From Puniceicoccales bacterium (GTDB lineage: Bacteria > Verrucomicrobiota > Verrucomicrobiia > Opitutales > JAIRKQ01): a stretch of 5,186 nucleotides of DNA. Below are positions 1 through 5,186 of this stretch, piece after piece. The stretch lies in NCBI GenBank assembly GCA_031270385.1, contig JAISXS010000057.1:1-5186 (forward strand), in the 5' to 3' direction. The notes below the pieces were generated by a model. That model was not told the origin of the DNA. It was given only the letters and a program-made list of their open reading frames with translations, and did not search any database. Within the stretch, counting starts at the first letter, position 1; every line of letters starts with the position of its first letter. The position numbers and the translations under genes are program-made.

Positions 1-1309
1 CACCAATCGCGACGTCTCCTTCCTCTTTTAGTGCCTCGATTGCCCCGAGTGTCCTGAGAAGAGCAACACTGCCTCCGGCGGAAATTCCTTCTTCGACGGC
101 AGCGCGAGTAGCGTGGAGAGCATCTTCCACGCGATCCTTCTTCTCCTTCATCTCGGGTTCCGTTGCGGCTCCAATGCTGATGACAGCGACCCCACCGGCA
201 AGTTTAGCCAACCGTTCTTGGAGTTTTTCCTTGTCATAGTCGGACGTGGCATCTTCTATTTGCTTGCGTATCAATTTTATTCGCGCGTCGATGTCGGAAC
301 TCTTGCCGCTACCTTCAACGATTGTCGTATGTTCTTTGTCGACGGTTACGCGCTTTGCCCGGCCCAAGTCCTCCAACTTTATGCTCTCGAGCTTGATTCC
401 AAGGTCTTCCGATATGAACTTTCCGCCAGTAAGAATGGCAATGTCCTCCATCATCGCCTTTCTGCGGTCCCCAAAGCCAGGTGCTTTCACCGCGCAAACA
501 TTAAGAGTGCCGCGGAGTTTATTGACAACTAGCGTCGCCAGCGCTTCCCCTTCGACGTCTTCGGAGATTATCATGAGCGGCTTCCCGGATTGTGCGATCG
601 CCTGCAGCGTCGGAAGCAATTCGTTCAGGTTTGATATCTTTTTCTCAAAGACGAGAACATACGCATTCTCCAGCACGCACTCCATACTATCCTGGTTGTT
701 AACGAAGTACGGACTGAGGTATCCCTTGTCAAACTGCATTCCCTCGACGACATCGAGGGTCGTTTCGATGGTCTTTGCCTCCTCAACGGTTATCGTTCCA
801 TCCTTGCCGACTCGTTTCATTGCTTCGGCGATTATTTCACCGATCTCCTCATCCCAGTTCGCGGATACGGTTGCGACCTGTCTGATTTCGTCGCCCTCCA
901 CCTTTTTCGAGGTTTTTGCCAGTTCGGCAACCGCCGCTTCCACGGCTTTGTCGATGCCACGCTTTACGAAAATCGGATTCGCACCAGCAGCGACATTTTT
1001 CAATCCCTCGCGGTATATTGCCTCGGCCAAAATCGTCGCCGTTGTTGTGCCATCACCGGCAACATCGGACGTCTTGGAGGCGACTTCTTTCACCATCTGA
1101 GCGCCCATGTTTTCAAACGGATCCTTTAGGTCTATCTCTTTGGCAACGGTTACGCCGTCTTTCGTCACCATCGGAGTGCCGAATTTTTTGTCGAAAATTA
1201 CATTCCTTCCCTTCGGTCCGAGGGTGATTTTAACCGCTTTGGCCAATTGTGCTACTCCCGAAAGAATTTTCTTCCTCGCTTGTTCGTCAAATATCAATTC
1301 TTTTGCCAT
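1..1309 (-). CDS. groEL: 60-kDa chaperonin GroEL, C-terminal part beyond the window edge
   Basis: Cytosolic ATP-driven double-ring chaperonin that encloses unfolded proteins under the GroES lid. 436 codons are present of about 540-550. The missing end would hold the last part of the equatorial domain and any Gly/Met tail. Seen: TLGPKGRN (29-36) and AGDGTTTAT (84-92) of the nucleotide site, D51 and D86, and catalytic Asp D396 in VEDALHATR (E. coli D398). The apical GroES/substrate-binding residues are all kept: Y197, Y201, F202, L232, L235, L257, V261 and V262 match E. coli Y199, Y203, F204, L234, L237, L259, V263 and V264. The ATG is preceded by an AAGGA Shine-Dalgarno about 7 nt upstream. 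It starts 21 bp after the groES stop, so the two are almost certainly co-transcribed. Oddities: the usual AGGG near residue 412 reads AGGS, and a Trp sits at 152 where E. coli has Ser. Identity is secure. Confidence 0.98.
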   Translation of the reverse strand, partial: MAKELIFDEQARKKILSGVAQLAKAVKITLGPKGRNVIFDKKFGTPMVTKDGVTVAKEIDLKDPFENMGAQMVKEVASKTSDVAGDGTTTATILAEAIYREGLKNVAAGANPIFVKRGIDKAVEAAVAELAKTSKKVEGDEIRQVATVSANWDEEIGEIIAEAMKRVGKDGTITVEEAKTIETTLDVVEGMQFDKGYLSPYFVNNQDSMECVLENAYVLVFEKKISNLNELLPTLQAIAQSGKPLMIISEDVEGEALATLVVNKLRGTLNVCAVKAPGFGDRRKAMMEDIAILTGGKFISEDLGIKLESIKLEDLGRAKRVTVDKEHTTIVEGSGKSSDIDARIKLIRKQIEDATSDYDKEKLQERLAKLAGGVAVISIGAATEPEMKEKKDRVEDALHATRAAVEEGISAGGSVALLRTLGAIEALKEEGDVAIG

Positions 1310-1330
1310 AGTATTTCCTTTCTATCTAAT

Positions 1331-1621
1331 TCATCCTAAAATTGCCAAAATATCATCATGTCGCAAAACGACCAGGGTGTCGTCGCCACGCTTCACTTCC
1401 GTACCGCCGTATTTGCTTATGAGGACACGATCTCCGACTTTGACCTCGAATTCAAGGACCTTGCCCTCGTCATTTCTTCCAGACCCTAGGGCGACCACTT
1501 CCGCTTCCTGTGATGCCTCCTTGGCCGCATCTGGGATAATAATGCCGCCCTTTATTTGTTCCTTTTCCTCGATTTTTTTTACGAGGACACGGTTACCCAC
1601 TGGTTTGATATCAGTTTTCAT
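1331..1621 (-). CDS. groES: 10-kDa co-chaperonin GroES
   Basis: Lid of the GroEL chamber. Seven copies form a dome that binds the apical domains of GroEL in the ATP state. The 96 residues are the normal family length. Seen: the opening strand IKPVGNRVLVKK (5-16); the mobile loop at about 17-33 with the GroEL-contacting hydrophobic triplet I27-I29 in KGGIIIPD; the roof-loop region around 48-55; GDRVLISKYGGTEV (63-76) of the core barrel; and the closing segment DDILAILG. ATG at 1621 is the only workable start, because an in-frame TAA lies 15 nt upstream. The start has no good adjacent ribosome site: a perfect AGGAGG lies 20 nt upstream, overlapping the dnaK stop. It sits 24 bp after dnaK and 21 bp before groEL, in one apparent operon. 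No separate promoter or CIRCE operator is visible in front of it. Confidence 0.97.
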   Translation of the reverse strand: MKTDIKPVGNRVLVKKIEEKEQIKGGIIIPDAAKEASQEAEVVALGSGRNDEGKVLEFEVKVGDRVLISKYGGTEVKRGDDTLVVLRHDDILAILG

Positions 1622-1640
1622 AGTTCTTAGTTGTTAAATT

Positions 1641-1648
1641 TCCTCCTA
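1641..1648 (-). promoter_or_regulatory. Displaced AGGAGG ribosome site for groES overlapping the dnaK stop
   Basis: The minus strand reads TAGGAGGAAATTT. The TAG ends dnaK, and AGGAGG begins within it, 20 nt from the groES ATG. Usual spacing is 5-9 nt. The nearer sequence (CTAAGAACT) is a poor ribosome site. The placement suggests translational coupling of groES to dnaK termination. Confidence 0.5.
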
Positions 1649-3598
1649 CTTATTTTTATTCCCATCGTCCACAACCTCAAAGTCAGCATCGACGACCTTG
1701 TCGTCCCTCTTTGCCGAATCACTGAATTTTTCACTGTTTTGCGCATTATCCTGTGAATTCTGACTTGACTGCGCCTGCGAATATATGTCTTGGGCCATAC
1801 CCTGGAATGTTGTTGTCAATTTTTCGCGTGCAGCTTTCAATTCATCGACTTTCGCATCATTATTTTCGAACACTTTTTTTGCCTCTGCAATTGCGTCTTC
1901 AAGCGGCTTTCTCTTTTCCTCGGTGAGATTTCCGCCCAATTCCTTCAATTGTTTTTCTGTTTGGTATATAAAGTTGTCCAATTGATTACGTTCCTCCACC
2001 GCTTCTTTTCGTTTTTTATCTTCCTCGGCGTGAATTTCTGCTTCCTTGCGGAGGCGTTCGATTTCATCATCGGATAGCCCAGACGCACCGGTGATTGTTA
2101 TCTTTTGATCCTTGCCAGTTCCCTTATCCTTCGCTGTTACGTGGAGAATTCCATTGGCATCTATGTCGAATGTCACTTCGATTTGCGGGACTCCCCGTGG
2201 CGCGATTGGAATACCATCCAATCTGAATTGGCCGAGTAGCTTATTGTCACGTGCCATCGGACGCTCCCCTTGCAAAACCTGAATATCGACGGCGGTTTGA
2301 TTTTCGCCGTACGTCGAAAATATCTGCGTTTTTTTCGTAGGAATTGTGGTATTGCGCTCTATCATTGGCGTCGAAACCCCACCGGCTGTTTCTATGCCGA
2401 GTGTCAATGGTGTGACATCGAGCAATAGAATGTCAGTCACTTCGCCCTGCAAAACTCCACCTTGAATTGCAGCTCCTATTGCGACGACTTCGTCCGGGTT
2501 TACGCCCTGGTGCGGAGTTTTACCGACCAAGCTTTTCGCGATTTCAACCACCTTCGGCGATCGCGTCATTCCGCCGACAAGAACCAATTCCGAAATGTCG
2601 AAAGTAGATACATCGGCATCACGCATGCAATTTTTACATGGTCCGAGTGTACGCTGGTAAAGATCATCGCAAATTTTTTCTAGTTGGGACCGTGTCAGGG
2701 AGATGTTTAAGTGTCTTGGTCCGTTGACATCGGCTGTTATGAACGGTAAATTTATATCCACTTGCTGTGTAGAGGACAGTGCGATCTTCGCTTTTTCCGC
2801 CTCTTCTTTCAACCGTTGCGCGGCCATCGGATCATTGAGCAAATTTATGCCATTTTCTTTTTGGAAAGTTTCAGCCAACCAGTCGATCAATTTTTTATCC
2901 CAGTCATCTCCACCGAGCAGCGTGTCACCATTCGTCGCCTTGACTTCGAATACGCCATCCCCGATTTCCAAAATTGATATGTCGAAGGTACCGCCACCAA
3001 GATCGTAAACCGCGATCTTCTCATCTTTCTTTTTATCGAGACCATATGCCAACGATGCCGCCGTCGGCTCATTTATAATTCGTAAAACTTCCAAGCCCGC
3101 AATTTTACCGGCATCTTTGGTCGCCTGCCGCTGGGAGTCGTTGAAATACGCCGGAACAGTGATCACAGCCTGCGTGATCGGACATCCCATGTAAGTTTCC
3201 GCATCGGCTTTCAATTTCGCCAAAATCATAGAAGAAATCTGTTCCGGAGAGAATCTTTCCGTCTTGTTTCCCACCTGGCACTCTATCCACGCGTCTCCGT
3301 TTGGGCCAGCAACGACGTTATATGGCAAATTTTTTACAATACTTTGCACTTCGCCGAGCTTGTGGCCTATAAGCCGTTTCGCTGAAAAAATTGTATTCTT
3401 CGGATTCGTCACGGCTTGCCGCTTCGCAGCTTGTCCCACAACCCGCTCACCGGTTTTTGTAAAAGCAACGATGGATGGTGTCGTCCTCGCGCCTTCCGCG
3501 TTCGGGACAACAATCGCTTCACCGCCCTCCATTACAGCCATGCACGAGTTCGTCGTCCCTAGATCAATTCCTAAAATTTTCGATTTTTTACTGCACAT
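1646..3598 (-). CDS. dnaK: Hsp70 chaperone DnaK
   Basis: Cytosolic Hsp70: ATP binding and hydrolysis drive release and capture of short hydrophobic peptides, with DnaJ and GrpE as partners (neither is in the window). The 650 residues are near the usual 610-650. Nucleotide-binding domain about 7-388: phosphate-1 loop GIDLGTTNSC (10-19), K74 in AKRLIG, E177 in NEPTAASLAYG, phosphate-2 DLGGGTFD (199-206) with T204, and adenosine motif VLVGGMTR (339-346). Linker LLLD (391-394), then the beta-sandwich substrate domain (about 397-510), a charged helical lid (about 512-605), a Ser/Gln/Asn-rich tail (606-630) and the conserved end VVDADFEVVDD (635-645). The insert after the first subdomain marks a diderm-type DnaK. 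Odd points: substrate arch residues S409/Y430 instead of E. coli M404/A429, and a CKNC motif at 321-324. The ATG follows a weak AGGT and an in-frame TAA lies 6 nt upstream, so the start is fixed. Probably the first gene of dnaK-groES-groEL. Confidence 0.98.
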   Translation of the reverse strand: MCSKKSKILGIDLGTTNSCMAVMEGGEAIVVPNAEGARTTPSIVAFTKTGERVVGQAAKRQAVTNPKNTIFSAKRLIGHKLGEVQSIVKNLPYNVVAGPNGDAWIECQVGNKTERFSPEQISSMILAKLKADAETYMGCPITQAVITVPAYFNDSQRQATKDAGKIAGLEVLRIINEPTAASLAYGLDKKKDEKIAVYDLGGGTFDISILEIGDGVFEVKATNGDTLLGGDDWDKKLIDWLAETFQKENGINLLNDPMAAQRLKEEAEKAKIALSSTQQVDINLPFITADVNGPRHLNISLTRSQLEKICDDLYQRTLGPCKNCMRDADVSTFDISELVLVGGMTRSPKVVEIAKSLVGKTPHQGVNPDEVVAIGAAIQGGVLQGEVTDILLLDVTPLTLGIETAGGVSTPMIERNTTIPTKKTQIFSTYGENQTAVDIQVLQGERPMARDNKLLGQFRLDGIPIAPRGVPQIEVTFDIDANGILHVTAKDKGTGKDQKITITGASGLSDDEIERLRKEAEIHAEEDKKRKEAVEERNQLDNFIYQTEKQLKELGGNLTEEKRKPLEDAIAEAKKVFENNDAKVDELKAAREKLTTTFQGMAQDIYSQAQSSQNSQDNAQNSEKFSDSAKRDDKVVDADFEVVDDGNKNK

Positions 3599-3684
3599 AA
3601 ATTACCTATCACTTGTGTTGTACACCAAGCATATGGAGCAAATTTCGTGCCAAATGCCACTAACAAGTATTGAAAAATGTTCTT
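3599..3684. other. hldD-dnaK spacer
   Basis: 86 bp with no gene. It holds the sigma-54 site, an imperfect 14-bp dyad GTGGCATTTGGCAC overlapping the -24 element, and in the leader an imperfect hairpin TTGGTGT-ACA-ACACAA just before the weak AGGT ribosome site. I see no intrinsic terminator after hldD, no CIRCE (TTAGCACTC-N9-GAGTGCTAA) and no convincing -35/-10 pair. Confidence 0.7.
3637..3653 (-). promoter_or_regulatory. Sigma-54 (RpoN) -24/-12 promoter of dnaK
   Basis: On the minus strand the site reads TTGGCACGAAATTTGCT, a complete match to the sigma-54 consensus YTGGCACGrNNNTTGCW. The GG (3651-3650) and GC (3639-3638) dinucleotides are separated by exactly 10 bp. The predicted start is a G near 3626, giving a leader of about 28 nt before the dnaK ATG. 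It lies wholly in the 86-bp hldD-dnaK spacer and points at dnaK. Transcription would require an ATP-dependent enhancer-binding activator. Confidence 0.75.
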
Positions 3685-4728
3685 TTATGGTGCATTCAAG
3701 ACTTTCGTTTCATTTTGTGGCTCAAGTCTTTTCATGCCGGACATCAGGTAGTTTTTGACATAGTTTCCGACGGCATCCTCCAATGGCGTGATCTTACCTG
3801 AATACCCGATTTTTCGCAATTTGGAAATGTCGCCACGAGTGTAATGTTGATATTTGCACTTCAATGCACCTGGCATTTCAATGTACTCAATGTTTGGTTG
3901 CAGTCCCATTGCTTTGAAGACTGCGGAAACAAGCGCATTCCAGGGCGATGCGACTCCAGAACCGGAGTTATATACGCCGTTTGTTGGTTCTCCGTTTACT
4001 ACTTCAGGGATTTCTGCCAGAAATATTGTCATAGCAACGGCATCCCTTACCCATAGGAAGTCGCGCATTTGCTCACCATCTTTGTAGCTTGGATTGTAGC
4101 TTTTGAACAGGTTAACTTTTCCGGTTGCGATGATTGATTCGTATGCCTTCAGCACCATGCTGCGCATTTCCCCCTTGTGGTATTCATTTGGGCCGAAGAC
4201 ATTGAAATATTTTATGCCGTAGACGCGGAGACAATTCCTTGCAACGTAGAGATCAAACAAATGTTTGGAATAAGCGTACATATTCAGTGGCCGCAGGGAA
4301 AAATTTGAGTTGTCCGAATCCGACATCCCATTGGAACCATCGCCGTATGTTGCGGCCGATGACGCATAGACAAAGCGAATATTGCGCTGATTTGCGAAAT
4401 TTGCCAGAATCTTCGAATATTCGTAGTTATTCTTTATGAGGTATGCCGCATTTCGTTCGGTTGTAGATGAACACGCTCCCATATGAAAAATGTGAGTAAC
4501 TTTTTTTAAACGTGGGTCATTCCCTCGCACGAGCTCCAGCAGCGCGTCTGCTTCCATGTAATCGGCGAATTTTAGCGTAACAAGGTTAAGAAATTTATCA
4601 CCATTTCCCAGGAAATCGGCGACAATGATGTTATCGTATCCGCGATCGTTCAATTCGCACACAAGCGCACTTCCTATGAAACCGGCTCCACCGGTCACGA
4701 GAATTGTGTCAGATTCAAAAAGTCCCAT
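3685..4728 (-). CDS. hldD: ADP-L-glycero-D-manno-heptose 6-epimerase
   Basis: Cytosolic NAD(P)-dependent short-chain dehydrogenase/reductase-type epimerase. It converts ADP-D-glycero-D-manno-heptose to the L-glycero form used for the LPS inner core. Seen (347 aa from this start): Rossmann loop VTGGAGFIG (11-19); FADYM (54-58); HMGACSSTTE (82-91), matching HEGACSSTTE of E. coli HldD; YASSAATYGDG (121-131) with the catalytic Ser; YAYSK (151-155) giving the YxxxK pair; YFNVFGPNEYHKG (174-186); and RDFLWVRDA (222-230). A tail of about 12-15 residues extends past the usual end. Start: ATG 4728 puts the glycine loop seven residues in, as is usual. An in-frame ATG at 4776 would add 16 residues of no evident family similarity. 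Neither has a Shine-Dalgarno. The 3' end may carry activator sites for the dnaK promoter. The gene implies a heptose-containing LPS. Confidence 0.94.
   Translation of the reverse strand: MGLFESDTILVTGGAGFIGSALVCELNDRGYDNIIVADFLGNGDKFLNLVTLKFADYMEADALLELVRGNDPRLKKVTHIFHMGACSSTTERNAAYLIKNNYEYSKILANFANQRNIRFVYASSAATYGDGSNGMSDSDNSNFSLRPLNMYAYSKHLFDLYVARNCLRVYGIKYFNVFGPNEYHKGEMRSMVLKAYESIIATGKVNLFKSYNPSYKDGEQMRDFLWVRDAVAMTIFLAEIPEVVNGEPTNGVYNSGSGVASPWNALVSAVFKAMGLQPNIEYIEMPGALKCKYQHYTRGDISKLRKIGYSGKITPLEDAVGNYVKNYLMSGMKRLEPQNETKVLNAP
3696..3731 (-). promoter_or_regulatory. Possible activator-binding pair upstream of the sigma-54 promoter
   Basis: On the minus strand AAAGACTTGA and AAAGTCTTGA (9 of 10 identical, each with the palindromic core AAGWCTT) are centred near 3727 and 3701. 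These are 26 bp apart and about -101 and -75 from the predicted start. They fall in different reading frames within the end of hldD, so protein repetition does not explain them. A weaker AATACTTG lies at 3664-3671. Binding is inferred from position and symmetry only. Confidence 0.35.
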
Positions 4729-4806
4729 GGTAAACGATCGGGTAAGCAATAAATTACGCGAATCAAGGCGATTCATCTAGATATTCAGCGAAAAGTCGAG
4801 GGGAAA
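4729..4806. other. hldD leader
   Basis: Sequence between the preferred hldD start and the MITE-like element. An alternative in-frame ATG lies at 4774-4776, closed upstream by TAG. I find no Shine-Dalgarno at either start and no promoter I can defend. The hldD promoter may lie in or beyond the inserted element, or may have been altered by it. Confidence 0.4.
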
Positions 4807-4833
4807 TATAGTTGTCTTACTTAAAAAAAGCAT
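4807..4833 (+). repeat. Terminal-repeat copy R1
   Basis: 27-nt unit beginning TATAGTTGTC and ending AAAGCAT. It matches R2 (4876-4902) at 23 of 27 positions, and all four differences are transitions. It also forms the outer end of the MITE-like element. Its 3' part joins a small hairpin with an 8-bp stem, AAAAAGCA/TGCTTTTT, at 4825-4843. Confidence 0.65.
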
Positions 4834-4875
4834 ATTGCTTTTTCATAAAAACGGTAATTTCTCGTCAAATATGGT

Positions 4876-4902
4876 TATAGTCGTCTTGCTTGAGAAAAGC
4901 AT
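4876..4902 (+). repeat. Terminal-repeat copy R2, direct repeat of R1
   Basis: 27-nt unit beginning TATAGTCGTC and ending AAAGCAT, 69 bp downstream of R1 in the same orientation. It also pairs as an inverted repeat with 4955-4981 (about 20 of 27). A shorter 106-bp element from 4876 to 4981 is therefore an alternative boundary. It lies near the middle of the larger inverted repeat, suggesting a nested or tandem insertion. Confidence 0.65.
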
Positions 4903-4954
4903 TCTATCTAACGATACTTAGCAGAAAAATTCCCGTTTTTTTGGAATGGAGAGT

Positions 4955-4981
4955 GTGCTTTTTTCGGAGAAGATGACTATA
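4955..4981 (-). repeat. Terminal-repeat copy R3, inverted
   Basis: Read on the minus strand it begins TATAGTCATC and ends AAAAAGCAC. It agrees with R2 at about 20 and with R1 at about 19 of 27 positions. It ends at a TA dinucleotide and is taken as the right terminus of the MITE-like element. Confidence 0.6.
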
Positions 4982-4982
4982 A

Positions 4983-5037
4983 ATAAGGTGCCCTTGTCAG
5001 ATGTGGTACTATAGTCAAACTCCTTGACAAGCGCATT
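4983..5037. repeat. Imperfect palindrome at the IS boundary
   Basis: CTTGTCA at 4993-4999 is the exact reverse complement of TGACAAG at 5025-5031. The centre is the palindrome ACTATAGT (5008-5015). Further out, weak TGC/GCA pairing continues. The left half looks like an oppositely oriented copy of the IS left end, sharing one TA with it. Confidence 0.5.
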
Positions 5038-5186
5038 TAAATTTGCACATGAAGAGTAAATGGCATACTATACAACGGATTTGAAAAAAAGTGTGTTAAA
5101 ATATGAAAGCACGCATACGGTAAAGGAAGCGAGCGAGACGTTTGGAGTGAGCGTGCGTGCCATATTCGAGTGGAAGAAGAAGTTGA
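5010..5186 (+). mobile_element. IS630-like insertion sequence, left end only
   Basis: The inferred left terminus starts at TATAGTCAAACTCC (5010 on), with TA as the expected target dinucleotide, and leads in 50 bp to the transposase ATG. The end resembles the repeats at 4807-4833 and 4876-4902: all open TATAGT(C/T) and carry GCAT about 24 nt in. The right end is outside the window, so length and completeness are unknown. Confidence 0.6.
5060..5186 (+). CDS. IS630-family transposase, N-terminal helix-turn-helix part, cut by the window edge
   Basis: Only 42 codons are in the window. They begin MAYYTTDLKKSVLKYE and continue into a helix-turn-helix of the form hTVKEASETFGVSVRAIFEWKKK at about residues 19-41 (turn around TFGVS). 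This is the layout of the N-terminal DNA-binding region of IS630-type (Tc1/mariner-like) transposases, which goes on to a DDE catalytic domain that cannot be seen here. The start ATG follows a purine-rich GAAGAG about 4 nt upstream and lies 50 bp inside a sequence that looks like the left terminal repeat of the element. Whether the gene is intact downstream is unknown. An orphan HTH protein of a related insertion sequence is the main alternative. Family assignment is by pattern recognition only. Confidence 0.75.
   Translation, partial: MAYYTTDLKKSVLKYESTHTVKEASETFGVSVRAIFEWKKKL

Larger units (their letters stand above)
4807..4981. mobile_element. MITE-like 175-bp element with long imperfect terminal inverted repeats
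   Basis: The left arm starts TATAGTTGTCTTAC at 4807. The right arm, read on the minus strand from 4981, starts TATAGTCATCTTC. The outer 27 nt agree at about 19 positions. Forty nt (left) and 41 nt (right) further in, the arms share a 14-mer with one mismatch: AAAAACGGTAATTT at 4847-4860 versus the complement of 4927-4940, AAAAACGGGAATTT. Weaker similarity continues inward. Both ends are bounded by TA, the target of IS630/Tc1-mariner elements, and there is no plausible gene inside. It is probably a small non-autonomous relative of the adjacent IS. A structured leader RNA of hldD is less likely. Confidence 0.55.

Noticed and set aside
246..1100. 284-codon open frame on the plus strand
   Set aside because: It lies fully antisense to groEL, has a Ser/Thr/Phe-rich low-quality composition with no recognisable motif, and results from codon bias in the real gene.
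1310..1330. Separate groEL promoter
   Set aside because: The 21-bp gap only has room for the ribosome site (AAGGA), so groEL is read from upstream.
1107..1637. 176-codon plus-strand frame across groEL and groES
   Set aside because: It spans two certain minus-strand genes and their junction, and has no recognisable domain. It is a shadow frame.
3599..3684. CIRCE operator or sigma-32 promoter in front of dnaK
   Set aside because: I looked for TTAGCACTC/GAGTGCTAA halves and for paired -35/-10 boxes with 13-18 bp spacing. Nothing acceptable was found in the spacer or between dnaK, groES and groEL.
4729..4776. Longer HldD start at 4776
   Set aside because: The 16 added residues have no evident family similarity, no ribosome site precedes that ATG, and the 4728 start places the Rossmann loop at the usual position. 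It cannot be fully excluded.
4825..4843. Hairpin AAAAAGCA-TAT-TGCTTTTT as an intrinsic terminator
   Set aside because: The stem has only two G-C pairs and belongs to the repeat pattern of the inserted element. No gene ends here on either strand.

Overview
This 5.2-kb window reads almost entirely on the minus strand as a chaperone locus in gene order hldD - dnaK - groES - groEL. An AT-rich junction follows on the right, packed with transposon-end sequences and closed by the start of an IS630-type transposase on the plus strand. The organism is a Gram-negative (diderm) bacterium. Its DnaK carries the insert typical of diderm Hsp70s, and it encodes the heptose epimerase of LPS inner-core synthesis. 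The look of GroES, DnaK and HldD suggests the Verrucomicrobiota (Opitutia/Puniceicoccales side of the PVC group). That placement rests on recalled family resemblance only and is tentative.

Layout, right to left (the direction of transcription). 5010-5186: left end and first 42 codons of an IS630-family element. 4807-4981: a roughly 175-bp AT-rich element with long imperfect terminal inverted repeats, bounded by TA and related to the end of the neighbouring IS. It looks like a MITE-type passenger. 4729-4806: short leader of hldD without a recognisable promoter. 3685-4728: hldD. 3599-3684: 86-bp spacer before dnaK. 1646-3598: dnaK. 1331-1621: groES. 1-1309: groEL, running off the left edge at codon 436 (about 80% of a usual GroEL).

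The most interesting signal is in the hldD-dnaK spacer. It contains a full match to the sigma-54 (RpoN) -24/-12 promoter consensus, with the GG and GC dinucleotides exactly 10 bp apart, placing the predicted start about 28 nt before the dnaK ATG. No CIRCE/HrcA operator or convincing sigma-32 or sigma-70 promoter is visible. About 75 and 101 bp upstream of the predicted start, inside the 3' end of hldD, lie two near-identical AAAGWCTTGA sites 26 bp apart. That is where a sigma-54 activator would be expected to bind. The inference is that the two main ATP-dependent folding machines (DnaK, and GroEL with GroES) are made from one activator-dependent sigma-54 operon.

dnaK, groES and groEL are spaced by 24 and 21 bp, so co-transcription is likely. 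DnaK binds short exposed hydrophobic stretches, and GroEL/GroES encapsulate folding intermediates. hldD serves LPS synthesis and is probably only a neighbour.
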